From contig JBBQKJ010000003.1 of NCBI GenBank assembly GCA_038326775.1, positions 44,779-108,778 on the forward strand: 64,000 bases of DNA, written 5' to 3'. The notes under the pieces are model-generated. The model worked only from the letters and a program-made list of their open reading frames with translations. It searched no databases and was not told the DNA's origin. This document shows, piece after piece, positions 1 through 8,285 of this stretch. The translations under genes and the position numbers were made by a program. Origin of the DNA: DYIU01 sp038326775. GTDB taxonomy: Bacteria; Actinomycetota; Geothermincolia; Fen-727; Anoxymicrobiaceae. Numbering within the stretch: position 1 is the stretch's first letter; the number at the start of each line of letters is the position of its first letter.

Positions 1-92
1 CCAATGCCACTCCTTAACCCCGGGGCATATCTTGTACCGATATGGTCGAGTATATCATACATGTTGACGCGTTTGTCAAACGAGTACTCCAT
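1..92 (-). CDS. 5' end of an unidentified gene running off the left edge
   Basis: A minus-strand reading frame opens with ATG at 92-90 and stays open for 30 codons to the window edge; it begins MEYSFDKRVNMYDILDHIG. The residue mix (charged, with few of the Arg/Pro/Ser runs seen in chance frames here) looks coding. An in-frame GTG at 98-96 is an alternative start. It lies downstream of the ferredoxin terminator and of a 10-bp inverted repeat, so it is probably a separate transcription unit. Too short to assign a family. Confidence 0.45.
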   Translation of the reverse strand, partial: MEYSFDKRVNMYDILDHIGTRYAPGLRSGI

Positions 93-116
93 GGTCACTT
101 CTTGTTGCGTTCTGTT

Positions 117-144
117 GGAATTGTTGGCTGTTGTCAACAATTCC
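117..144. repeat. perfect 10-bp inverted repeat, candidate operator
   Basis: GGAATTGTTG (117-126) and CAACAATTCC (135-144) are exact reverse complements separated by 8 bases. It lies just upstream of the minus-strand frame starting at 92, and a TTGACA hexamer on the minus strand falls inside it. The half-site core ACAATTCC recurs at 185-192. There is no T-tract, so an operator is more likely than a terminator; the regulator is unknown. Confidence 0.45.
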
Positions 145-205
145 CGAGTCAGAAGCGGACCAGGGTGTTTCGGCCGCCAGGGAAACAATTCCAACAAAAG
201 GCAAA

Positions 206-222
206 GGCGGGTTTGACCCGCC
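206..222 (-). terminator. intrinsic terminator after the ferredoxin gene
   Basis: GGCGGGT/ACCCGCC form a 7-bp stem with a 3-base loop. On the minus strand it is followed by a T-rich stretch (complement of 196-205), 28 bases beyond the ferredoxin stop. Confidence 0.75.
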
Positions 223-249
223 TCCGCATTGATCGCATATTGAGGTGTC

Positions 250-444
250 TTATTCCATGGTGACGGCTTCTACAGGGCACTCCTCGGCGCAGTCTCCGCA
301 GCCGATGCAGGCCTCCATATTGACGACGCTCGCGATGTCATCGACCAGGTCCAGGGACTCCTGCTCACAGACATCCACGCACAAACCGCAACCGGTGCAC
401 TCGTCGGCATCGATCTTGGGTCTCTTGTCGCTGGCTTCTCCCAT
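250..444 (-). CDS. 2[4Fe-4S] ferredoxin
   Basis: A 64-residue cytoplasmic electron carrier of the bacterial dicluster ferredoxin type. Two CX2CX2CX3C motifs are present: Cys16, 19, 22, 26 and Cys46, 49, 52, 56. The second is followed by the usual Pro, whereas the first has Glu after Cys26. This is the normal length for the family. The ATG at 444-442 has a near-perfect Shine-Dalgarno AGGAGGTGA at 457-449. The gene stands alone, with its own promoter upstream and a terminator after it. Likely partners in this window are low-potential enzymes such as IorAB, but that is inference. Confidence 0.93.
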   Translation of the reverse strand: MGEASDKRPKIDADECTGCGLCVDVCEQESLDLVDDIASVVNMEACIGCGDCAEECPVEAVTME

Positions 445-479
445 AGTGTCACCTCCTGAGCATGTGAACCAACTCGCAA

Positions 480-509
480 ATAATCGCAGGCGCTATTCCC
501 GCCCGTCAA
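480..509 (-). promoter_or_regulatory. predicted promoter of the ferredoxin gene
   Basis: On the minus strand TTGACG (509-504), an 18-base spacer and GATTAT (485-480) preceded by TGC (extended -10 form), about 36 bases upstream of the start codon. The -35 matches 5 of 6 consensus bases and the -10 matches 4 of 6. Confidence 0.45.
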
Positions 510-931
510 GCAATTCAGGCAAAGTCCCCGGATGCGTGTGGTAACCGGGCCCGGCTACATTCGTGTAATGGCGGCTCCACGAGAACGATCTCGCCGCGCG
601 GAATCATGGCGGCGCGAGGCGTGCCGCTTTCGGGCGAGCTTCTTCGATGTGCCACTGACCGCGAAGGCCAGGTACCTGTGTTTCGGACATGTCGCTCATG
701 GACCTGATGGCGGTGATGGCGGAAGAGAACGCGGTGACCTTTCCTCCCGTGCCGGTATAATTATTGACACGCACGGATCGGGCCTGCGCATGTGGTAAAA
801 CCCGAACCGCGGGACATTTTTCTCCAGGCCGGCAGGGAAAACGGCCGGCACGTGGAAATATGTGGTCGCGGTGCTAGCGACAGCAAGCAGGCATTCAACA
901 ACAAGTAGCTGATGTATTAAGCATTAAGATA
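510..931. other. intergenic region upstream of dnaK
   Basis: No gene is supported here. A plus-strand TATAAT at 756-761 with GTGACC 16 bases upstream (734-739) could be a second, distal promoter, but nothing obvious follows it for 260 bases. Short open stretches occur on both strands, without a ribosome-binding site or a recognisable family. Confidence 0.4.
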
Positions 932-952
932 CTTGACAACAATAGACTCATG
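932..952. promoter_or_regulatory. HAIR-like HspR operator
   Basis: CTTGACA (932-938), seven bases, ACTCATG (946-952). The known HspR-associated inverted repeat is CTTGAGT-N7-ACTCAAG; this site matches 5/7 and 6/7 in the two arms with exactly the N7 spacing. The left arm overlaps the dnaK -35 element, so a bound repressor would block RNA polymerase. The predicted repressor, HspR, is the last gene of the same cluster (4994-5395), which implies autoregulation with DnaK as co-repressor as in Streptomyces. Confidence 0.72.
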
Positions 953-961
953 TTATATCAT
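933..961 (+). promoter_or_regulatory. predicted dnaK promoter
   Basis: TTGACA (933-938), a 17-base spacer and TATCAT (956-961), i.e. a perfect -35 and a 5/6 -10 of housekeeping sigma type. It is about 50 bases upstream of the dnaK start and overlaps the HAIR-like operator. Confidence 0.7.
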
Positions 962-1019
962 GGCATCACGCACTAGCTTAGCAGGCTGAAAGCCACGAGT
1001 TACAAGGAGTGGTAGAAAA

Positions 1020-2864
1020 ATGGCGAAAGTAATTGGTATTGACCTGGGGACGACCAACTCGTGCATGGCCGTACTCGAGGGTGGCGATCCCACGGTGATC
1101 CCAAACACCGAGGGCGGGAGGACGACACCATCGGTTGTAGCGTTCTCAAAGACAGGGGAGCGGCTGGTGGGCCAGGTGGCGAAGCGCCAGGCAATCACCA
1201 ACCCCGAGCGCACGATTGCGTCTATCAAGAGGAAGATGGGCACAAAAGAGACTATCAAGATCGACGACCGCGACTACACGCCGCCGGAGATCTCCGCGAT
1301 GATACTGCAGAAGCTAAAGTCCGACGCCGAGGAGTACCTGGGGGAGAAGATCGCCGAGGCTGTCATAACAGTCCCCGCGTATTTTGACGACAGCCAGCGC
1401 CAGGCTACCAAGGACGCCGGGAAGATCGCCGGCCTCGAGGTCCTGCGCATCATCAACGAGCCGACGGCCGCCGCTCTTGCGTACGGCCTTGACAAAGAGG
1501 AAGAGCAGACGATCCTCGTTTTCGACCTCGGCGGCGGTACGTTCGACGTGAGCATCCTCGAACTCGGCGGCGGCGTGTTCGAGGTCAAGTCCACGAGTGG
1601 CAACACGCACCTGGGCGGCGACGATTGGGACCAGCGCGTCATCAACTGGATGGCCGACGACTTCAAGTCCAAGACCGGCATCGACCTTCGCAGCGACAAG
1701 ATGGCGCTCCAGCGCCTCAAGGAAGCGGCGGAGAAGGCCAAGATGGAGCTCTCCACCACCACCACGACTAACATCAACCTGCCTTTCATAACCGCTACGG
1801 CTGAAGGGCCGCAACATCTCGACATGACCCTTTCCCGCTCCGACTTCAACAAGATGACCGCGGACCTGGTCGATAAAGTGGTCGGGCCGTTCAAGCAAGC
1901 GGTATCTGATTCCGGGCTTGGCACCAAGGACATCCAGCACGTGATCCTGGTGGGCGGCGCGACGCGCATGCCCGCCATACAGGACAAGGTCCGCGAGCTG
2001 ACCGGTGGCAAGGAGCCGCATAAAGGCGTCAACCCCGACGAGGTCGTAGCGGTCGGAGCCGCGATTCAGGCCGGTGTGCTCAAGGGCGAGGTGAAGGACA
2101 TCCTGCTCCTCGACGTGACCCCGCTGTCCCTGGGCATCGAGACCCTCGGCGGCGTGTTCACCAAGCTGATCGAGCGGAACACGACCATCCCTACCAGGAA
2201 GAGCGAGGTGTTCACCACTGCCGCGGACGGCCAGACATCCGTCGAGGTCCACGTCCTGCAGGGAGAGCGCGAGATGGCTGATTACAACAAGACGCTCGGC
2301 AAGTTCCACCTTGTGGGAATACCGCCGGCCCAGAGGGGGGTGCCCCAGGTCGAGGTGACCTTCGACATCGACGCCAACGGCATCGTTAACGTCTCCGCGA
2401 AGGACAGGGCCACTGGCAACGAGCAGAAGATAACCATAACAGCTTCCAGCGGATTGAACGAGGAAGAGATCAAGAAGATGACAAGCGACGCCGAGGAACA
2501 CGCTGACGAGGACCGAAGGCGCCGCGAAGAGGCCGAGACCCGCAACAAGGCGGACGAGGTGGTCTACACGACTGAAAAGTCGCTCAGGGAGCTGGGCGAC
2601 AAGGTCGACGCGGAGGAGCGCTCCGGGATAGAGGCAGCCCTGAACGACGTCAAAGAAGCGCTGAAAGGCAGTGACATAGCACGGATACAGTCTTCTGTCG
2701 AAAGCCTGATCCAGGCGTCGCACAAGCTGGCCGAGGCCGTATACGCCCAGGCTTCGGCGGGCGATGGAGGCCCCGCCCATGAGCCCTCGGGAAGTGACTT
2801 CGGGCCGGAAGACGAAGAGGTGATAGACGCCGACTACGAGGTCGTCGACGAGGAGAAGACTTAA
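1020..2864 (+). CDS. dnaK: chaperone DnaK (Hsp70)
   Basis: ATP-driven protein-folding chaperone of 614 residues, the usual bacterial length. The N-terminal ATPase domain starts GIDLGTTNSCMAVLEGG near residue 5 and contains the phosphate-2 loop VFDLGGGTFDVSIL near 170 and the adenosine motif LVGGATRMPAIQ near 315. The substrate-binding domain and helical lid follow, ending in an acidic tail (EDEEVIDADYEVVDEEK) that resembles the EEVD-like tail of bacterial DnaK. An AAGGAGTGG Shine-Dalgarno lies 10 bases before the ATG. First gene of dnaK-grpE-dnaJ-hspR, under a HAIR-like operator. DnaK is also the known co-repressor of HspR. Confidence 0.99.
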   Translation: MAKVIGIDLGTTNSCMAVLEGGDPTVIPNTEGGRTTPSVVAFSKTGERLVGQVAKRQAITNPERTIASIKRKMGTKETIKIDDRDYTPPEISAMILQKLKSDAEEYLGEKIAEAVITVPAYFDDSQRQATKDAGKIAGLEVLRIINEPTAAALAYGLDKEEEQTILVFDLGGGTFDVSILELGGGVFEVKSTSGNTHLGGDDWDQRVINWMADDFKSKTGIDLRSDKMALQRLKEAAEKAKMELSTTTTTNINLPFITATAEGPQHLDMTLSRSDFNKMTADLVDKVVGPFKQAVSDSGLGTKDIQHVILVGGATRMPAIQDKVRELTGGKEPHKGVNPDEVVAVGAAIQAGVLKGEVKDILLLDVTPLSLGIETLGGVFTKLIERNTTIPTRKSEVFTTAADGQTSVEVHVLQGEREMADYNKTLGKFHLVGIPPAQRGVPQVEVTFDIDANGIVNVSAKDRATGNEQKITITASSGLNEEEIKKMTSDAEEHADEDRRRREEAETRNKADEVVYTTEKSLRELGDKVDAEERSGIEAALNDVKEALKGSDIARIQSSVESLIQASHKLAEAVYAQASAGDGGPAHEPSGSDFGPEDEEVIDADYEVVDEEKT

Positions 2865-2889
2865 AGGCGCGGTTAACGCGAACGGCTGC

Positions 2890-3018
2890 GTGCAACCGCC
2901 GGGCGGTCACTCACCGCGAGGTGCTCCACCCGGCGCCCGGCCCGCCGAGAACGTCAGGGCGGATTACGACGACCGGGTGCTGAAGGTGGTCATCCCGAAG
3001 GTGAAACCGAAAGAATAA
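2890..3018 (+). pseudogene. C-terminal remnant of an Hsp20/alpha-crystallin chaperone
   Basis: The frame from 2941 to the TAA at 3016-3018 encodes ENVRADYDDRVLKVVIPKV followed by KPKE. This is the last beta strands of the small heat-shock protein domain (typical form: ENV.A.Y.DGVLTV.IPK). The frame is open back to GTG 2890, but that N-terminal part is Pro/Gly-rich with no Hsp20 similarity, and the rest of the domain (about 100 residues) is absent. It sits in the 255-base gap between dnaK and grpE. I read it as the relic of an hsp20 gene once in this operon; a functional 42-residue peptide is unlikely. Confidence 0.6.
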
Positions 3019-3119
3019 ATCGCGGCGCGAGAGAGTTTCGGGACGCAACGGTACTGCAGTGTAAACCACTAGAGCCGCCTGCCGTGACAGGAGCAAACAC
3101 TTTGAGACAGGGTGACGAT

Positions 3120-3698
3120 ATGAGCAAAGGCGAGAACACCGAGGATGACGACAGCAAGGTGGAGGCACAGGTTGTCGGCGACGCTCGGGGCCCCGGCGAG
3201 TCCATCGTGGTCGACGAAGAGGAGCGCCTGGATGTATTGGGCGAAGACGTCGAGGAACTGACAGAGCAGAACGCCGTGCTGCTGGACAGCCTGAAGAGGT
3301 TGAAGGCCGACTTCGACAATTACCGAAAGCGCATGGTCAAAGAGCAGACGCGCATTCTCCAGACCGCGGAGGCGGGCCTCATCAAGAAACTCCTGCCGAT
3401 CATCGACAACCTCGAGAGAGCCGTTCAGAGCGCGCAGGAGTCCGAGGCCGTGGGCCTGAAGGAGGGCGTTGCCAGGGTCCTCGAGCTGATGCTCGATACC
3501 CTGGTGAAGGAAGGGTTCGAGGTCATTGACCCGGAGGGCGAATTGTTCGACCCGGAACACCACGAGGCGTTGATGGTGGTCGAGACAGACGAGTGCCCCG
3601 AGGATACCGTCACGGATGTCGTCCAGAAAGGCTACCGGTTCGGCGGAGTGCTGCTGAGGCCGGCCATGGTGCGGGTCTCATGCCCCACCAGTCGGTAG
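3120..3698 (+). CDS. grpE: nucleotide exchange factor GrpE
   Basis: Co-chaperone that releases ADP from DnaK; 192 residues from the ATG at 3120. An acidic, disordered N-terminus (residues 1-35) leads into the long dimerising helix (ELTEQNAVLLDSLKRLKADF, then DNYRKRM). The beta-wing domain ends with the family signature VVQKGYRFGGVLLRPAMVRV. AGGGTGA lies 4 bases before this ATG; the in-frame GTG at 3084 has no Shine-Dalgarno and was rejected. Second gene of the heat-shock operon. Confidence 0.96.
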   Translation: MSKGENTEDDDSKVEAQVVGDARGPGESIVVDEEERLDVLGEDVEELTEQNAVLLDSLKRLKADFDNYRKRMVKEQTRILQTAEAGLIKKLLPIIDNLERAVQSAQESEAVGLKEGVARVLELMLDTLVKEGFEVIDPEGELFDPEHHEALMVVETDECPEDTVTDVVQKGYRFGGVLLRPAMVRVSCPTSR

Positions 3699-3750
3699 GC
3701 CGCCGGTCCCTCGCCAATCGCGCAACAGCGGAAATCGGACGTGATAGCAG

Positions 3751-4875
3751 TTGAACGGCAAAGATTACTATAAGACGATGGGCGTCGCCAGGAGCGCGGG
3801 CAAGGACGACATAAGAAAGGCCTACCGCAAACTGGCGCACGAGTACCACCCCGACAAGAACCAGGGCAACAAACAGGCCGAGGAGAAGTTCAAGGAGATC
3901 GCCGAGGCCTACGAGGTGCTGAGCGACGAAAAGAAGAGGTCCGATTACGACTCGGGCAGGATGTTCGCCGGCCAGGGCGCGTACGGCTCCGGTGGCTTCA
4001 GGCCCGAGGACTTCGGCGGCGCCGGCGGCCAGGGGTTCTCCTATTCGGGGGATATAGGCGACCTCGGTGACATTTTCAACCTTTTCACCGGGGGCCGGGG
4101 CGGCGCGCGGGCCGGCAGGGGCGGCAGGAGAGGCCAGCGCGGAAACGACGTCGAGGTCACGGTGAACATGTCTTTCGACGACGCCCTCAAGGGCGCCGAA
4201 GTCCCGGTAATCATGACCCGGAACGTGGCCTGCGAGACCTGCAAAGGCCTGGGGTCCGCGCCGGGCACGCTGCCCGAGACCTGCCCCGTATGCGGTGGAC
4301 GCGGGTCTGTCGCCGAGAGCCAGGGAATGTTCGGGATCTCCAGGCCTTGCACCAACTGCGGCGGAAGGGGCACCATCATCCAGAACCCGTGCTCCACCTG
4401 CCAGGGGGTTGGGTTCCAGAAGAAGCAGAAGAAGATCAGGGTGCGCATACCGCCGGGAGGGAACGATGGCTCGAGAATAAGGTTCAAGGGAAAGGGCGAG
4501 CCTGGCCAGGGCGGTGCGGCTTCGGGCGACCTGTACGTGGTGACGAGGGTTGAAGAGCACCCCTACCTCCGCCGGAGCAACTCCAACATAACCCTGGAGT
4601 TGCCCATCACTTTTTCAGAGGCCGCGCTCGGAACGCAGGTCGAGGTCCCCACCGTCGATGGGAGGATAAAGCTGAAGATCCCCGCCGGCACCCAGGGCGG
4701 GCGCAAGTTCCGCCTGCGGGGCAAGGGCGCGCCGAAGTTGAAGGGAAAGGGGCACGGCGACATGATAGTGACCGTGAAGGTCGATGTTCCGCAGAAGCTC
4801 AACAAGATCGAACGCGAGGCGATCGAGAGGCTGGAGGAGGTCGAGCCCAAGGACCTCAGGGCGTTTCTAGAGTAG
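3751..4875 (+). CDS. dnaJ: chaperone DnaJ (Hsp40)
   Basis: 374-residue type I J-protein that delivers substrates to DnaK and stimulates its ATPase. The J domain carries HPD at residues 33-35. A Gly/Phe-rich linker spans roughly 70-125. Four CxxCxGxG repeats (CETCKGLG, CPVCGGRG, CTNCGGRG, CSTCQGVG) at about 161-221 bind two zinc ions, followed by the two C-terminal beta domains. The start is TTG at 3751, giving MNGKDYYKTMGV; no good Shine-Dalgarno is visible, so the start is less certain than the gene. 52 bases after grpE. Confidence 0.97.
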   Translation: MNGKDYYKTMGVARSAGKDDIRKAYRKLAHEYHPDKNQGNKQAEEKFKEIAEAYEVLSDEKKRSDYDSGRMFAGQGAYGSGGFRPEDFGGAGGQGFSYSGDIGDLGDIFNLFTGGRGGARAGRGGRRGQRGNDVEVTVNMSFDDALKGAEVPVIMTRNVACETCKGLGSAPGTLPETCPVCGGRGSVAESQGMFGISRPCTNCGGRGTIIQNPCSTCQGVGFQKKQKKIRVRIPPGGNDGSRIRFKGKGEPGQGGAASGDLYVVTRVEEHPYLRRSNSNITLELPITFSEAALGTQVEVPTVDGRIKLKIPAGTQGGRKFRLRGKGAPKLKGKGHGDMIVTVKVDVPQKLNKIEREAIERLEEVEPKDLRAFLE

Positions 4876-4993
4876 GTCGTTATCGGGCCTGAAGTCCCGG
4901 AGCCGCGCGGTTCGCGCAAACGAACAGGCCCGGCAGCAGGCACGATCAGCCAGTGGGGTCAGGCCCGGGAGAAGTCAATACGGTGAGGCCTGT

Positions 4994-5395
4994 ATGGAGC
5001 GAGACGAACGACAGGGAGTATACATAATAAGCGTGGCGGCGCGGCTTGCCGAGGTGCATCCGCAGACGCTCAGGCTTTACGAGCGCAGGGGCCTCCTCAA
5101 CCCCCAGCGGACGCCCAAGAACAGGCGGCGCTACTCGGACGTCGACATCGAGAGGCTGAGGCGGATCCAGGAGCTGACCCAGAGCAGGGGCCTGAACCTC
5201 TCGGGCGTCCGAATGGTCCTTGACATGGAGGATGAGATGTCCGCGCTGCGCGATCGCGTGGCGGCGATGGAGGAAGAGGTCGTCGAGGCGCAGAGACGGC
5301 TGATGGACCAGATGGCGAACCTCAAGAGACAGGTGGCGCTGAGCACGAAGTCTCCGACGAGCCTGGCGGTCAGGAGGAGGGGCCGGACCCGGTAG
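4994..5395 (+). CDS. hspR: heat-shock repressor HspR (MerR family)
   Basis: 133 residues. A MerR-type winged helix-turn-helix begins at about residue 10: VYIISVAARLAEVHPQTLRL, then YERRGLLNP and NRRRYSDVDIERLRRIQEL, which are the HspR hallmarks. A coiled coil (about 75-118) and a basic tail follow. Members bind HAIR sites as repressors with DnaK as co-repressor. It lies 118 bases after dnaJ, the classic actinobacterial dnaK-grpE-dnaJ-hspR order, and a HAIR-like site precedes dnaK, so a feedback loop is very likely. Confidence 0.93.
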   Translation: MERDERQGVYIISVAARLAEVHPQTLRLYERRGLLNPQRTPKNRRRYSDVDIERLRRIQELTQSRGLNLSGVRMVLDMEDEMSALRDRVAAMEEEVVEAQRRLMDQMANLKRQVALSTKSPTSLAVRRRGRTR

Positions 5396-5423
5396 GTTGA
5401 AGGCAACCACGAAGAGGACGTCG

Positions 5424-6809
5424 ATGCCGAAAAAGTATGACGTGATAATAATAGGCGCGGGCCCGGCGGGGATCTTCTGCGCGCTGGAGCTTACCCGCAA
5501 CTCGAGCCTCAAGGTGCTTATCCTGGACAAGGGGGAAGGTCTCGAGAAGAGAAAATGCCCCTCGCCGGAAGGGCAATGCAGGCGCTGCCAGCCCTGCGCC
5601 ACCCTGAGCGGGTGGGGTGGAGCGGGAGCCTTCAGCGACGGCAAGCTTACCCTGTCGAGCGAGATCGGCGGATGGCTCACCGACCTGGCGCCGAAGAAGA
5701 AAGTCGAGGGGCTCATCGAGAAGGTGGACCAGACCTACCTTGAGTTCGGCGCCCCCACGAGGACGTTCGGAGATGACGAGGAGAAAGTCCTGGAGATAGC
5801 GCGCCGGGCGGTGAAATCGGACCTTCTGCTCATTCCTTCCAGGGTCCGCCACATGGGAACGGATTTCTGCCCACGGGTGCTTGACGCCATGCACGAGGAG
5901 CTCGCCCCCCGGGCCGATATAGTAATGAAGACCATGGTGGAGGAGATAAGGGTCAAAGACGGCCTGGCGGTGGGGGTCACGACAAGGTCGGGCCAGCGCT
6001 ACGACGGCCGTTACCTGGTGGTCGCTCCCGGCCGGAGCGGGGCGGAATGGTTCGACGAGGCCGCCGAGACGATGGGCCTCTCGCGGAACAACAACATGGT
6101 GGACATCGGGGTGAGGGTGGAGGTGCCGGCCGGGGTAATGGCCCCGCTCACCGACGAGCTCTACGAGCCCAAGCTGGTCTATTACTCCAAAGCCTCCGAG
6201 GACCGCGTCAGGACCTTCTGCATGAACCCGAACGGCGAGGTCATCAAGGAATACTACGACCAGGTCCTGACGGTCAACGGCCACTCCTTCGCCGAGAAGA
6301 AGACCGAGAACACCAACTTCGCGCTGCTCGTCGACAAGCGTTTCACCGAGCCTTTCCACGAGCCGATAGCCTATGGCAAATACATCGCCTGGCTGGCGAA
6401 CCTGCTGGGAGACGGCATCCTGGTCCAGCGCGTGGGAGACCTGCTGGTCGGGCGGCGCTCCAACCCCAAACGCATGGCCCGCAGTACCGTGAAGCCGACG
6501 CTGAGCGAGGCTACGCCAGGCGACCTCAGCCTCGTTTTGCCCTTCCGATACCTCTCCGACATCCTGGAGATGCTCTCGGCCCTCGACACCCTTACGCCGG
6601 GTGTCTTCTCCCGGAACACCCTCCTCTACGGTGTGGAGGTGAAGTTCTACAGCTCGCGTCTCAAGGTCTCGTCGGGCCTCGAGAGCGAGGTCCGCAACAT
6701 GTTCGCCGCGGGTGACGGTGTCGGCCTGACCAGGGGCCTGGTGCAGGCATCGGCCTCCGGCCTCCTGGTCTCCGAGTCCATCTTGAAGCGCGAGAAGAAG
6801 AAGTCCTGA
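5424..6809 (+). CDS. FAD-dependent oxidoreductase (COG2509-like)
   Basis: 461 residues. An N-terminal dinucleotide-binding fold, DVIIIGAGPAGIFCALEL (residues 6-23), is followed by a cysteine cluster CPSPEGQCRRCQPC and the family segment SGWGGAGAFSDGKLTL. The C-terminal part ends in the FAD-closing motif AAGDGVGLTRGLVQASASG. This matches the uncharacterised FAD-dependent dehydrogenase family; its substrate is unknown. The ATG at 5424 has AAGAGGA 5 bases upstream and was preferred to the upstream TTG. It starts 29 bases after hspR and may be read from the heat-shock operon. Confidence 0.85.
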   Translation: MPKKYDVIIIGAGPAGIFCALELTRNSSLKVLILDKGEGLEKRKCPSPEGQCRRCQPCATLSGWGGAGAFSDGKLTLSSEIGGWLTDLAPKKKVEGLIEKVDQTYLEFGAPTRTFGDDEEKVLEIARRAVKSDLLLIPSRVRHMGTDFCPRVLDAMHEELAPRADIVMKTMVEEIRVKDGLAVGVTTRSGQRYDGRYLVVAPGRSGAEWFDEAAETMGLSRNNNMVDIGVRVEVPAGVMAPLTDELYEPKLVYYSKASEDRVRTFCMNPNGEVIKEYYDQVLTVNGHSFAEKKTENTNFALLVDKRFTEPFHEPIAYGKYIAWLANLLGDGILVQRVGDLLVGRRSNPKRMARSTVKPTLSEATPGDLSLVLPFRYLSDILEMLSALDTLTPGVFSRNTLLYGVEVKFYSSRLKVSSGLESEVRNMFAAGDGVGLTRGLVQASASGLLVSESILKREKKKS

Positions 6810-6837
6810 AGTATGGTCTTTTCCAGGGCTGCTCGCG

Positions 6838-6846
6838 TGGTATAGT
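6838..6846 (+). promoter_or_regulatory. possible extended -10 promoter of the purine cluster
   Basis: TGGTATAGT, a TGN-TATAGT extended -10 element, about 44 bases upstream of purA and after the FAD gene stop; no -35 hexamer is recognisable. Confidence 0.35.
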
Positions 6847-6889
6847 AGGTGGCTGAAAAGCGGGTTGATTATCAAAGCGGGTGATTTAT

Positions 6890-8239
6890 TTGCCGGGGAA
6901 GGTCGTACTGGGCGCCCAGTGGGGTGACGAGGGCAAGGGCAAGATAACGGACCTCATGGCGGACCGCATGGACTTCGTGGTCCGCTTCGCCGGAGGAAAC
7001 AACGCGGGCCACACTATCGTCTGCGGCGAGGATGAGTTCAAGCTCCACCTGATGCCATCGGGCATCCTCTATCCGCACATCACCACTGTCATCGGCAATG
7101 GGGTGGTCGTTAATCCCAGGGTGCTCCTCGAGGAGATGGACAGCCTGCACGCCCGCGGTATCTCCTGCGACAAGCTTCGCATAAGCTGCAACGCCCACCT
7201 GGTGATGCCCTACCACCTGGCGTTTGACCGCCTGGGCGAGGTGAGCCTGGGCAGTGCCAAGCTGGGGACCACCCACCGCGGCATAGGCCCCGCCTACGCC
7301 GATAAGGCCGAGAGGATGGGCCTGCGCGTGCAGGACCTTATCGACGAGAAGATCTTCCGCACCAAGCTCGAGACCGCCCTCGAGCGCAAGAACGCCATCC
7401 TGGTGAAAGCTTTCGGCCAGGAGCCGTTCGACGCCGACGAGATAATGACAGAGTACATGGGTTACGCCGCGAGGCTCGCCCCGCACATAGAAGACACCTC
7501 CCTCCTTCTTTACAACGCGCTGGAGGACGGCAAGAAGGTTCTCTTCGAGGGCGCCCAGGGCACCTTCCTGGATCTCGACCACGGCACCTATCCTTTCGTG
7601 ACCTCTTCTTCTCCCACCATAGGGGGCGTGTTCGCCGGAACGGGCGTGGGCCCAAAGCACATCGAGAAGATAATCGGTGTCGCCAAGGCGTACGTCACCA
7701 GGGTCGGCTACGGCCCGTTCCCCACCGAGCAGGACAACGAGGTCGGTGAGACCATGGGCCAGAAGGGCGTCGAGTTCGGCACCACCACCGGCAGGAAGCG
7801 CAGGTGTGGCTGGCTCGACATGCTGCTTCTGCGCTACGCGGTGCGCGTCAACAGCCTGACCGGCATCGCCCTCACCAAGCTCGACGTGCTCTCCGCGTTC
7901 GACCGGCTGAAGATATGCGTGGGTTACTCCTTCCAGGGCAAGATCTACCACGACTTCCCGCCGCACCAGACCATATTCCATAAATGCGAGCCGGAGTACC
8001 TCGAGCTTCCCGGCTGGGGGACCGACATCACGGGCATAACCGAGAGGGGCGACCTTCCCGAAGCGGCGCGAAAGTACGTGGAGTTCGTCGAGCAGGCCGC
8101 GTGCGTGCCGGTAGAGATAATCTCGGTCGGGCCCAAACGCACCCAGACGATATGGACGCGGGAGGGCTTCAAGCCCGCGCTCGAGGAAGGGCCGTATCTT
8201 CTTCGCGAGGAGTTCGAGGCCGAGGGCGATAGCCCTTGA
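6890..8239 (+). CDS. purA: adenylosuccinate synthetase
   Basis: GTP-dependent ligase joining IMP and aspartate, the first step from IMP to AMP; 449 residues. The N-terminal signature KVVLGAQWGDEGKGKITDLM contains the catalytic Asp and the P-loop. NNAGHT, the GIGPAY region, TYPFVTSS and TTGRKRRCGWLD are all present. I chose TTG at 6890 because GGGTGA lies 5 bases before it and it gives the family's usual start (MPGKVVLG); GTG at 6881 would add three residues. First gene of the purine run. Confidence 0.97.
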   Translation: MPGKVVLGAQWGDEGKGKITDLMADRMDFVVRFAGGNNAGHTIVCGEDEFKLHLMPSGILYPHITTVIGNGVVVNPRVLLEEMDSLHARGISCDKLRISCNAHLVMPYHLAFDRLGEVSLGSAKLGTTHRGIGPAYADKAERMGLRVQDLIDEKIFRTKLETALERKNAILVKAFGQEPFDADEIMTEYMGYAARLAPHIEDTSLLLYNALEDGKKVLFEGAQGTFLDLDHGTYPFVTSSSPTIGGVFAGTGVGPKHIEKIIGVAKAYVTRVGYGPFPTEQDNEVGETMGQKGVEFGTTTGRKRRCGWLDMLLLRYAVRVNSLTGIALTKLDVLSAFDRLKICVGYSFQGKIYHDFPPHQTIFHKCEPEYLELPGWGTDITGITERGDLPEAARKYVEFVEQAACVPVEIISVGPKRTQTIWTREGFKPALEEGPYLLREEFEAEGDSP

Positions 8240-8285
8240 CCAGGTCGGCCCGCAATCATGAGACACCTGCCATGAGGAGACGTCG

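Noticed and set aside
532..798. 88-codon plus-strand frame before dnaK
   Set aside because: Composition is Arg/Gly-rich and chance-like, no ribosome-binding site, no family; counted as intergenic.
1314..2780. 488-codon frame antisense to dnaK
   Set aside because: A shadow of the GC-rich dnaK codons; dnaK itself is unmistakable.
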